Part shown: positions 28,090 to 35,981 of the stretch, piece by piece
How positions within the stretch are numbered: position 1 is the first letter of the stretch
Layout: every line of letters begins with the position of its first letter
NCBI RefSeq assembly: GCF_011752565.1
Contig: NZ_VWXK01000002.1
Coordinates: forward strand, 1 to 64,000
From: Pantoea sp. Ap-967
Lineage (GTDB): Bacteria > Pseudomonadota > Gammaproteobacteria > Pseudomonadales > Pseudomonadaceae
Direction of reading: 5' to 3'
Length of the DNA: 64,000 nt
Notes under the pieces: model-generated
The model's database searches: none
What the model was told of the DNA's origin: nothing
The model's input: the letters and a program-made list of their open reading frames with translations, nothing else
Translations under genes and position numbers: made by a program

Positions 28090-30777
28090 ATGCCCCGACG
28101 TTTCGCCCTCGCCCCCCTGGCCTGCGCCCTGGCCATCCATGCCCTGCCCGCCCAGGTGCACGCCGACACCGCCGTACCGCCGGCCAGCACGCTGCAACAG
28201 GCCGACTACGACATCCCCGCCGGCAGCCTCGAAGAGGCGCTGCTGGCCATCTCCCAGCGCAGCGGCAAAGCCATCGCCTTCGACCAGGCCCAGGTCGCCG
28301 GCCTGAACGCCCCGGCCATCCACGGCAGGCTCACGCCCCAACAAGCCCTGGACACCGCCCTGCACGGCAGCGGCCTTGGCCATAGCAGCACACCCAGCGG
28401 GGCCCTGCGTATCCATGCCACCTCCGCCACCGCCCCGGCTGCTGCCCCCGTTACCCCTGCCGCCGCACCGCGCCTGGGCGCCGTGCAGGTGATCGGCACC
28501 CGGCGCAGCGATGTCAGCGCCCTGCAAGGCAGCGCCCCGGTCGACATCATCGACGGCGAGGCGCTGCGCCGCACCGGCCACGACAGCCTGGCCCGGGCCT
28601 TGGAAACCCTGGTGCCGTCGGTGACCTACCCGCAGATCAACGGCACTGACGGGGTTTCGGCGCAACGCCCAGTGCTGCTGCGCGGGCTTGCCGCCGACCA
28701 GGTGCTGGTGCTGGTCAATGGCAAGCGCCGGCATGCCTCGGCCTTCGTCAACACCAAGGCCACCCTTGGCCGTGGCTCGCAGGCCGTGGACCTGGCGACG
28801 ATCCCGGTGTCGGCCATCGACCATATCGAGCTGCTGCGCGATGGCGCCTCGGCCCAGTACGGCTCGGACGCCATCGCCGGGGTAATCAACATCGTGCTCA
28901 AGGACCAGGACCACGGCGGCGAAGCCCAGGCCAGTGTCGGCCAGTACACCAAGGGCGACGGTTTCAGCCGCTCGCTGTCGGGCTGGAAAGGCTTCAGCCT
29001 GCCCGGCGACGGCTACCTGACCCTGAGCGCCGAAGGCGTGGAAAGCGAACGCACCTCCACCGCGGGCACCGACCTGCGCCAGTTCTACCCCGCAGGCGAC
29101 AGCCGCGAAGCCGATGCCGACCGCCACTGGCGCTATGGCTCGCCGGGGCTGGACGACTGGAAGATCGGCGTCAACGCCGGGGCGTTCGTCAACGAGCAAA
29201 CCGAACTCTACGGCTTTGCCACCTACCAGGACCGCACCGCCGAATCCCAGGCCGTGTTTCGCCGGCCCATCGACGCCAACAACATCACCAGCGTCTACCC
29301 CAACGGCTTCCTGCCCCTGCTCGACGTGCGCTCGCGTGACGCCGCCGCCACCACCGGCGTGAAATATGACGACCCGCTGCTTGGCCGCTTCGACCTCAGC
29401 GCCACCTATGGCCGCAACCGCATCGACTATCACGTGGGCGACTCGCTCAACGCCAGCCTCGGTGCCGCCAGCCCGCGCAGCTTCGATGCCGGCGCACTGG
29501 TGAACGACCAGGCCCAGCTGAGCCTGGACCACGTCAAGGAATTCAGCGTCGGCTACGGCGCCGGCCCGCTGGTGTTTTCCAGCGGCCTGGCCTGGCGCCG
29601 GGAAGGCTACGAGGTGATTGCCGGCGACACCGCCTCATGGGCCCAGGGCAGCGTGCTCGCCGGCCGCGCCGGTGGTGCCCAGGGTTTTCCCGGCACCCAA
29701 CCCAGCGACGAGGGTAGCTATTCGCGCAAGGTGTTCGGCGGCTACCTCGGCCTTGAGCAACAGCTGACCCAGGCCCTGCAACTGGGCCTGGCAGCGCGCA
29801 GCGAGCACTACGACGACTTCGGCACCACCACGACCGGCAAATTCTCGCTGCGTTACGACTTCACCGAGCAGTTCGGCCTGCGCTCGACCCTGAGCAGCGG
29901 CTACCGCGCCCCAACCCTAGGCCAGATCGGCACCTCGGCGACGCAAACCGAATTTCTTGCCGGCGACCCTACCGCCTACCAGGTGGGCACGGTCAGCGTC
30001 GATACCGCCGTGGCCCGTGCGCTGGGCGCCAGTGACCTGAAGCCGGAAAAGTCGACCAACGTTTCGCTGGGCCTGGTATGGCAACCCAGCGAGGCCGCAA
30101 GCCTGACCCTGGACGCCTACCAGATTCGCATCAAGGACCGCATTGCGCTTTCCGAAACCCTGCGCGGCACCACCGTTAGCCAGATCCTCGCCAGCCAAGG
30201 CTACGGCAACTACTCCGGCGTGAGCTTCTTCACCAACGCCCTGGACACCCGCACCCACGGCCTGGACCTGATCGGCAGCTACCGCCTGAACCTGGCGCAG
30301 GTGGGCGAGCTGACCCTGACCGGCGGTTTCAACTGGAGCAAAACCCAGGTCACCGACGTCAAGGACAACCCAGGCCCGCTGGCCGGCACCGGCGTCATCC
30401 TGATAAACCGCGAAGCCCTGAGCTATGTGCAGAGCGCCAGCCCGCAAAGCAAGCTGGTACTGGGCGCCGACTGGCGCCGCGGCCCGTGGCAGGCCAACTT
30501 CACCACCCTGCGCTATGGCCGCTACACCCTCGACTCCAACGCTGGCACGCAATTCGACCAGACCTTCGCCAGCCAGTGGGTGAGCAACGCCAGCCTGTCC
30601 TATGACGTGGACAGCGCCCTCACCCTCACCGTGGGAGCCAACAACCTGTTCGACAGCTACCCCGACAAGATCGACGTGGCCAACCGCTTCGTCGGTGGCC
30701 GCGTGCAGTACCAGAGCATCTCGCCGGCCGGTGCCGAGGGTGCCTTCTACTACCTCAAGGCCAACTACCGCTTCTGA
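28090..30777 (+). CDS. TonB-dependent receptor with STN signalling domain
   Basis: 895 residues. A signal peptide (1-25) is followed by an STN/secretin domain (about 40-95; YDIPAGSLEEALLAISQRSG), which contacts a FecR-type protein. Next come the plug (VQVIGTRR, GSDAIAGVINIVLK) and the 22-strand barrel, ending LKANYRF with terminal Phe. It imports a large or scarce ligand across the outer membrane. It is the first gene of a nine-gene operon. The STN domain implies sigma/anti-sigma control, yet no FecI/FecR lies next to it; the nearest pair is at 21226-22697. Confidence 0.92.
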   Translation: MPRRFALAPLACALAIHALPAQVHADTAVPPASTLQQADYDIPAGSLEEALLAISQRSGKAIAFDQAQVAGLNAPAIHGRLTPQQALDTALHGSGLGHSSTPSGALRIHATSATAPAAAPVTPAAAPRLGAVQVIGTRRSDVSALQGSAPVDIIDGEALRRTGHDSLARALETLVPSVTYPQINGTDGVSAQRPVLLRGLAADQVLVLVNGKRRHASAFVNTKATLGRGSQAVDLATIPVSAIDHIELLRDGASAQYGSDAIAGVINIVLKDQDHGGEAQASVGQYTKGDGFSRSLSGWKGFSLPGDGYLTLSAEGVESERTSTAGTDLRQFYPAGDSREADADRHWRYGSPGLDDWKIGVNAGAFVNEQTELYGFATYQDRTAESQAVFRRPIDANNITSVYPNGFLPLLDVRSRDAAATTGVKYDDPLLGRFDLSATYGRNRIDYHVGDSLNASLGAASPRSFDAGALVNDQAQLSLDHVKEFSVGYGAGPLVFSSGLAWRREGYEVIAGDTASWAQGSVLAGRAGGAQGFPGTQPSDEGSYSRKVFGGYLGLEQQLTQALQLGLAARSEHYDDFGTTTTGKFSLRYDFTEQFGLRSTLSSGYRAPTLGQIGTSATQTEFLAGDPTAYQVGTVSVDTAVARALGASDLKPEKSTNVSLGLVWQPSEAASLTLDAYQIRIKDRIALSETLRGTTVSQILASQGYGNYSGVSFFTNALDTRTHGLDLIGSYRLNLAQVGELTLTGGFNWSKTQVTDVKDNPGPLAGTGVILINREALSYVQSASPQSKLVLGADWRRGPWQANFTTLRYGRYTLDSNAGTQFDQTFASQWVSNASLSYDVDSALTLTVGANNLFDSYPDKIDVANRFVGGRVQYQSISPAGAEGAFYYLKANYRF

Positions 30778-30803
30778 CCCGCCACCTGCACAGGAACACC
30801 CCC

Positions 30804-31478
30804 ATGAGCCAATCTGCCTCCACCGCGGACCTGCTGCTGTTCGCCCAGCAGTTCGAGAAAGACTTCGCCAGCGCCCGCCAATTGCTGCTGCAGCACCAGG
30901 CGCTGTCGGCCAACCAGGCCGGAAACATCAGCCTGCGCCTGCCGAGCGAGCAGCGCCTGTTGATCGCCACGCTCAACGGTGCCGACGCAGGGCGCGCCGC
31001 GCTGTTCGATTTCGACCTCGACCACAGCCAGGGCCATGCCAGCGACAACCTGCGCGAAGTGGCCGCACTGCACGTGGCCATCTACCGCCAGCGGCCCCAG
31101 GTGCGTTCGGTGATCCACACCCACTCGCCCTACCTGAGCGCCTTCGCCATCGCCGGGCGACCGCTGCGCGCCCATGCCAGCCAGTTGCTTGGCGTGCTCG
31201 ACGAGGACCAGGAAATCCCCCTGACCGCCTGGGGCCCGCGCTACTCGGCGCAGCCGGTGATCGATGCGCTGCAGGCCCACCCCCGGGCACCTGCGGCGCT
31301 GCTGGCCAACCACGGCCCGTTCGCCTGGAGCGAGCGCGACCTGCTGGCCACCACGCGCCTGCTGATCAACCTGGAGGAGTCTGCCCACCTGACCTGGCTG
31401 GCCGCCCAACTGGGCACACCGCAGCCCTTCCCGGCCGGCGCCGCTGTGCAGTCGCGCCAGGGCTGGGTGGCACCATGA
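30804..31478 (+). CDS. class II aldolase/adducin-family protein
   Basis: 224 residues. The zinc-site motif HTHSPY (about 110) and LLANHGPF (about 170) mark the class II aldolase/adducin fold. Members are aldolases, epimerases or dehydratases such as MtnB of methylthioribose salvage. The acid residue after LSANQAGNISLR supports an active enzyme. It overlaps the next gene as ATGA and lies 26 bases after the receptor, so it belongs to the operon. The sulfur theme of neighbours makes an MtnB-like dehydratase or an aldolase step possible; the substrate is unknown. Confidence 0.85.
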   Translation: MSQSASTADLLLFAQQFEKDFASARQLLLQHQALSANQAGNISLRLPSEQRLLIATLNGADAGRAALFDFDLDHSQGHASDNLREVAALHVAIYRQRPQVRSVIHTHSPYLSAFAIAGRPLRAHASQLLGVLDEDQEIPLTAWGPRYSAQPVIDALQAHPRAPAALLANHGPFAWSERDLLATTRLLINLEESAHLTWLAAQLGTPQPFPAGAAVQSRQGWVAP

Positions 31479-32311
31479 GCAGCGCCCGCTACGCCCTGTG
31501 CCTGGGCGCGCTATTGCTCAGCGCAGGTGCCAGTGCCGAGCCGCTGCTGGAGCGGGCGGTGGCGCGCGGGGTGCTTAACGTCTGCAGTGGCGATGAGTTT
31601 CCACCGTTCAAGTTCATTGGCGCCGACAACCGCCCGGCCGGGCTGATTCCCGACCTGATCGGCGACCTGCACCAGCAGTTGTCGGCCACCCTTGGCCAGG
31701 GCCTGAAGCTGCAACTGGTGCAGGTGAACCCGGTCAATCGCATCCTGTTTCTGCAGCAGGGGCGCTGCGACCTGCTGGTGACCTCGATGCTCGATACCCC
31801 GGCGCGGCGCCGCCAGGTGGACTTCGCCAGCCCCGGATTCTACAGCTCGGCAGCCACGGTGTTCGCACCCAAGGCCACGCCGCTGGCCGACTGGCAGGCG
31901 CTGCGCGGCAAAACCCTGTGTGCACCGGCCACCAGCGTGTGGGTGCGCCCGCTGGAGGCGCGCTATGGCGTGCACTTCATTGCCTTCAACGGCAGCGCCG
32001 AGGTACGCAAGGCGGTGGCCGACCAGCGCTGCCTCGGCGCCCTGGGCGACGATGTGCTGTACCAGGCACTGGCCGCCAGCCCCGGCTGGCAAGACTACGA
32101 AGTGAAACTGCCCGGGCAGGACCCGGCGCCCTGGGGCATCGCCGTGCGCCAGGGGCAACCGGCGCTGCTCAAGGCGGTGTCCGCCATCGTCGAGGGTTGG
32201 CACGCCGAAGGCCTGATCGTCAGCCTGGAGCAGCGCTACGGCCTGGCCCCCAACCCCTGGGTGGCGGCCCAGCACCAGCGCGCCCGGCAGCAGGTGGCAG
32301 CGCATGACTGA
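31475..32311 (+). CDS. amino-acid-type ABC transporter substrate-binding protein
   Basis: 278 residues with a signal peptide (1-22, ending ASA) and a family 3 solute-binding fold (LNVCSGDEFPPFKFIGADNR, GRCDLLVTSM). It would be periplasmic and bind a polar amino acid or similar compound. It overlaps the upstream aldolase (ATGA) and the downstream permease. The ligand is not readable, but cystine-like or S-containing amino acids fit the operon. Confidence 0.88.
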   Translation: MSSARYALCLGALLLSAGASAEPLLERAVARGVLNVCSGDEFPPFKFIGADNRPAGLIPDLIGDLHQQLSATLGQGLKLQLVQVNPVNRILFLQQGRCDLLVTSMLDTPARRRQVDFASPGFYSSAATVFAPKATPLADWQALRGKTLCAPATSVWVRPLEARYGVHFIAFNGSAEVRKAVADQRCLGALGDDVLYQALAASPGWQDYEVKLPGQDPAPWGIAVRQGQPALLKAVSAIVEGWHAEGLIVSLEQRYGLAPNPWVAAQHQRARQQVAAHD

Positions 32312-33056
32312 CAGCAGCCTGCAAACCTGGCTCGACCAGCACGGCCTGGTGCTCAGCGTACTGTGGGACCCACTGGACCGCAGCCGCCTGCTCGAAGGGC
32401 TGGGCCTGACGCTGGGCATGGCGCTGACCTGTGGCGTGGCGTCGCTGTTGATCGGCGCCCTTGGCGTGGCCGCCCAGCACTCGCCACGGCCCTGGCTGCG
32501 CGGCCTGGTCAACGGCTATGTGGCGCTGTGGCGCAGCACGCCGCTGCTGGTGCAGTTGTTCTTCCTGTATTTCGGTGTCGGCGCCCTGCTGCCGCTGACC
32601 GTGGGTGAGGATGGCAGCCCGGTGCGGCTGCTGGGCGGCACCGGCTGGGCAATGATCGCCATCGCCCTGTACAGCGGCGCCTTTCAGGTCGAAGCGCTGC
32701 GCGCCGGTATCGACGCCGTGCCCCAGGGCATCCGCGAGGCGGCGGCGGCACTGGGCCTGCAGGGCCCGGCCCTGTGGCGTCACATCCTGCTGCCGCTGGC
32801 CCTGCGCAACAGCCTGCCAGCCCTGGGTAACAACCTGGTGCAGACCTTGAAGGCCACCTCGGTGGCGTACGCGGTGGCCGCGCCCGAGCTGCTGTACGCG
32901 GCCAACCGTATCTGGGCCGACCGCTTCAACGTCGGCGAAATGATGCAGGTGCTGCTGGTGACCTGGTTGTTGCTGATCGGCACCTGCAGCTGGCTGCTGG
33001 GGCGCCTGGAAGCGCGCCTGCAGTTGCCTGGGCGGGAGGCTGCCAATGGCCGCTGA
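32304..33056 (+). CDS. amino-acid ABC transporter permease
   Basis: 250 residues and about five membrane helices, of the HisM/GlnP type. The coupling motif for the ATPase is GIREAAAALGLQGPALWRHI near residue 140, with AYAVAAPELLYAA further on. It overlaps the binding-protein gene by eight bases and the next permease by eleven. The two permeases probably form a heterodimer. Confidence 0.88.
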   Translation: MTDSSLQTWLDQHGLVLSVLWDPLDRSRLLEGLGLTLGMALTCGVASLLIGALGVAAQHSPRPWLRGLVNGYVALWRSTPLLVQLFFLYFGVGALLPLTVGEDGSPVRLLGGTGWAMIAIALYSGAFQVEALRAGIDAVPQGIREAAAALGLQGPALWRHILLPLALRNSLPALGNNLVQTLKATSVAYAVAAPELLYAANRIWADRFNVGEMMQVLLVTWLLLIGTCSWLLGRLEARLQLPGREAANGR

Positions 33057-33729
33057 ATCGCTGCCCTCACTGTTCTGGCAGTGGCTGCCGGCGCTGGGCC
33101 AAGGCTTTGCGCTGAACATCGCCATGGGCCTGTTGGCCATGGCCCTGGCCACCGCTGCCGGCACGCTGTTGGGGCTGGCCCAGGTCATCGCCGCACCGGG
33201 CCTGGCACGCCTGGCCGGGCGCGTGGGCCGTGGCCTGCGCAACCTGCCCTGGCTGGTGGTGATGTTCTACGTGGCCTACTTGCTGCCCTACGAGGTCAAG
33301 CTGGCCGGGCACTGGCTGCAACTGGCCGACTGGCTGAAGGTTGCCCTGGGCCTGGCATTGCCGGCCAGCGGCTACGTGGCGGAAATGCTGCGCGGCGCCC
33401 TGCAGGCGGTGCCGGCCGGCCAGTGGCAGGCCGCCCAGGCCCTGGGCCTGTCGCGCTGGCAGGCGCTGCGCTGGGTGATCGCGCCACAGTCGCTGCGCAG
33501 CCTGCTGCCGCCCTGGATGAACCTGTTCTGCACCCTGTGCATGTCCACTTCGCTGGGCAGCCTGCTGGGCGTGGAAGAGCTGATGAGCGTGCTGCAAAGC
33601 CACCTGGCCGGTCAGTTGCGCCCCGATGTGCTGCTGCCCGCCTACGCCCTGGCGTTTGCCGCGTTCTTTTTCTTCATCTACCCGCTGGCCCGCTGGGCCC
33701 GCCACCTGGAGCTGCGATGGAGCCACTGA
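33046..33729 (+). CDS. amino-acid ABC transporter permease
   Basis: 227 residues of the same HisM/GlnP family, with the EAA-type loop PAGQWQAAQALGLSRWQALR. It is the second half of the membrane pair. No ATP-binding subunit is encoded anywhere in the operon, so the importer must borrow one. It overlaps the downstream lyase gene by 13 bases. Confidence 0.88.
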   Translation: MAAESLPSLFWQWLPALGQGFALNIAMGLLAMALATAAGTLLGLAQVIAAPGLARLAGRVGRGLRNLPWLVVMFYVAYLLPYEVKLAGHWLQLADWLKVALGLALPASGYVAEMLRGALQAVPAGQWQAAQALGLSRWQALRWVIAPQSLRSLLPPWMNLFCTLCMSTSLGSLLGVEELMSVLQSHLAGQLRPDVLLPAYALAFAAFFFFIYPLARWARHLELRWSH

Positions 33730-34907
33730 AGCCGTGGCGCGATGACACGCGCCTGACCCACAGCGGCCGTGACCCGGCCAACCACGCCGGCACGGTCAAT
33801 ACCCCGGTGTACCGCAGCTCGACGTTCATCTGGCCCAACAGCCAGACCCTGCCCCGCTACCTGGAGCAGGCCGCTGACCCGCAGCTGCGTGAACACATCT
33901 ACGGGCGCAACGGCAACCCCACCACCGCCGCCTTCGAAGACGCCGTGGCAGCACTGGAGGGCGGCTTTCGCAGCCTGGTGATGCCTTCGGGGCTGGCCGC
34001 CATCGCCGGGGCGATCCTGGCCCTGGTGCAACGCGGCGACCATGTGCTGGTCACCGATAACTGCTACGGCCACGCCCGCCAGCTGTTCGACCAGGTGCTG
34101 CCGGGCATGGGCGTGCACGTCAGCTACTTCGCCCCGCTGCTGGGCGCCGACCTGGCCGCGCTGATGCGCCCCAACACCCGCCTGGTGTACGCCGAGGCGC
34201 CGGGCTCCAATACCTTCGAGGTGCAGGACATTCCGGCCCTGGCGCGGGTCGCCCATGCCCATGGCGCGTTGCTGGTGATGGACAACACCTGGGCCACGCC
34301 GCTGTTCTTCAAGCCGTTCGTGCATGGCGTTGATGTGTCGCTGCAGGCTGCCACCAAGTACCTGGTGGGCCACAGCGACGCCATGCTCGGCGTGATCACC
34401 ACCACCGAAGCGCTGTACAGCCAGGTGCGCGAGCGGGTACGCCTGCTCGGCTACATCGCCGGCGCCGACGATGCCTACCTGGGGCTGCGCGGCCTGCGCA
34501 CCCTGGGTGTGCGCCTGCGCCAGCACCAGCAATCGGGGCTGGCGGTGGCGCGCTGGCTCAGCGCTCGCCCGCAAGTGCTCAAGGTGCTGCACCCGGCGCT
34601 GCCCGGCAGCCCCGGCCATGCCCTGTTCGAACGCGATTTTCTCGGCGCCAGCGGGCTGTTCGGCGTGGTGCTGCAACCGGTGCCGGACGCCGCCTTGCAC
34701 GCCTTTCTCGACAGCCTGCAGCTGTTTGCCCAGGGCGCCAGCTGGGGCGGCTTCGAGAGCCTGATCCGCATTGCCCATGCACAACGCACCTTCCCGCCCG
34801 CGCTGCCGCGTGGGCACCTGCTGCGCCTGCACGTAGGCCTGGAAGCGGTCGACGACCTGATCGCCGACCTCGACCAGGGCTTCACGCACCTGCACTCCCA
34901 ACCTTGA
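33717..34907 (+). CDS. cystathionine beta-lyase-like PLP C-S lyase
   Basis: 396 residues of the Cys/Met-metabolism PLP family. The cofactor lysine is K214 in ATKYLVGHSD, with YGRNGNPTT and MDNTW as supporting motifs. It resembles MetC: beta-elimination from a Cys S-conjugate gives pyruvate, ammonia and a thiol. Its place among uptake genes and a desulfinase homologue suggests it cleaves an imported cysteine conjugate rather than serving methionine synthesis. The ATG overlaps the permease stop. Confidence 0.88.
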   Translation: MEPLKPWRDDTRLTHSGRDPANHAGTVNTPVYRSSTFIWPNSQTLPRYLEQAADPQLREHIYGRNGNPTTAAFEDAVAALEGGFRSLVMPSGLAAIAGAILALVQRGDHVLVTDNCYGHARQLFDQVLPGMGVHVSYFAPLLGADLAALMRPNTRLVYAEAPGSNTFEVQDIPALARVAHAHGALLVMDNTWATPLFFKPFVHGVDVSLQAATKYLVGHSDAMLGVITTTEALYSQVRERVRLLGYIAGADDAYLGLRGLRTLGVRLRQHQQSGLAVARWLSARPQVLKVLHPALPGSPGHALFERDFLGASGLFGVVLQPVPDAALHAFLDSLQLFAQGASWGGFESLIRIAHAQRTFPPALPRGHLLRLHVGLEAVDDLIADLDQGFTHLHSQP

Positions 34908-34922
34908 ACGATGGAGCCTGAG

Positions 34923-35957
34923 ATGACTGAACCTGTAAGCGCTTTCTATAGCATCTGCCCACTGCTGGTGGCCTCCAACCTGGCCGTGGAGCTGGGCTGG
35001 CTCGACGAGGAATTCGAACGCGCCGGGGCCACGGCCCGCTACCTGCGCTCGCTGCCGGGCAACGGTGGCTGGTTGAGCCACTTCGACCATAGCCAGGCAG
35101 GGCTGATTCGCGATGGCGGCGCCACCCCGGCGCTGTGGGCCCGGGCCGAGCACAGCGACACGGTGCTGTTGGCCACCACCGCCACCCAGCGCGCCGGGCA
35201 GATCCTGGTGCGCGCCGATGGGCGCATTCGCCAGGTGGCCGACCTGTTCGGCAAGCGCATCGGTGTGCCGGTAAGCCGCAACGCCCAGCGTATCGACGTG
35301 CTCAAGGTGGTGGCCGAGCAAGGTATCACCAGCGCCCTGGCCCTGGCCGACCTGCAGCCAGGCCAGGTGCGCCTGGTGCCGATCGAGGACGAAGGCGACC
35401 CGCACGACCTGCTGCCGGCGCGCCGCCCGGCGGCGCTGTGGGCGCAGTTGCGCGGCCTGCACAGCGGCCCCGGCGCCGAGCTGCAGGCGCTGGCCGAGGG
35501 CCGGGTGGACGCCTTGCACGTGAGCTACGGCCATGTGCCGAAGCTGCTGGCCAGCGGGCAGTTCACCGTGATCGAAGACCTCGAACGCTACCCCGACTGG
35601 ACCTTGAAGAACCAGAACGGCCCCTATGTCACCACGGTCGACCGGGCCTTTGCCGAGGCTCACCCCGAGGTGGTGGTGGCCTTCCTGCGCGCCGCCATCC
35701 GCGCCGGGCGCTGGATCGCCGAGTTCCCCGAGGCCGCCGCGTCACTGTTGACCCGGGTCACCTTCCTGCCCGGCGCTGCGTTCATCGCCGAAAGCCTGCG
35801 CGGTCGCGACCTGGTGCCGAACCTGGCGCCGCGCAACCTCGCCGCACTGCAACTGAAACAGGACTTCCTGCTGCGCCACGGTTACCTGCAACAGGCCTTC
35901 GATGTCCAGGCCTGGGCCCAGCCCGACTACCTCGCCCAGGCCCACGCCGGGCTTTGA
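34923..35957 (+). CDS. DszB-like sulfinate desulfinase homologue (SBP fold, no signal peptide)
   Basis: 344 residues; the start at 34923 follows GGAG by six bases (an earlier ATG at 34911 lacks such a site). The fold is that of sulfonate-binding proteins, but there is no signal peptide, so it is cytoplasmic. The DszB catalytic residues are conserved in spacing: C12 in YSICP, H53 in LSHFDHSQ and R63 in LIRDGG (H to R ten residues apart, as H60/R70 of DszB). DszB releases sulfite from 2-hydroxybiphenyl-2-sulfinate. The substrate here is probably different, but C-S bond hydrolysis fits the operon. Confidence 0.78.
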   Translation: MTEPVSAFYSICPLLVASNLAVELGWLDEEFERAGATARYLRSLPGNGGWLSHFDHSQAGLIRDGGATPALWARAEHSDTVLLATTATQRAGQILVRADGRIRQVADLFGKRIGVPVSRNAQRIDVLKVVAEQGITSALALADLQPGQVRLVPIEDEGDPHDLLPARRPAALWAQLRGLHSGPGAELQALAEGRVDALHVSYGHVPKLLASGQFTVIEDLERYPDWTLKNQNGPYVTTVDRAFAEAHPEVVVAFLRAAIRAGRWIAEFPEAAASLLTRVTFLPGAAFIAESLRGRDLVPNLAPRNLAALQLKQDFLLRHGYLQQAFDVQAWAQPDYLAQAHAGL

Positions 35958-35981
35958 CGCCACTTTTGCCAAGGATCGCCC

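Noticed and set aside
34911..34922. Earlier ATG for the desulfinase homologue
   Set aside because: No suitable ribosome-binding site; GGAG is placed for the ATG at 34923.
33678..35663. Long minus-strand open frame opposite the C-S lyase and desulfinase genes
   Set aside because: Compositional shadow; no ribosome-binding site or family motifs.
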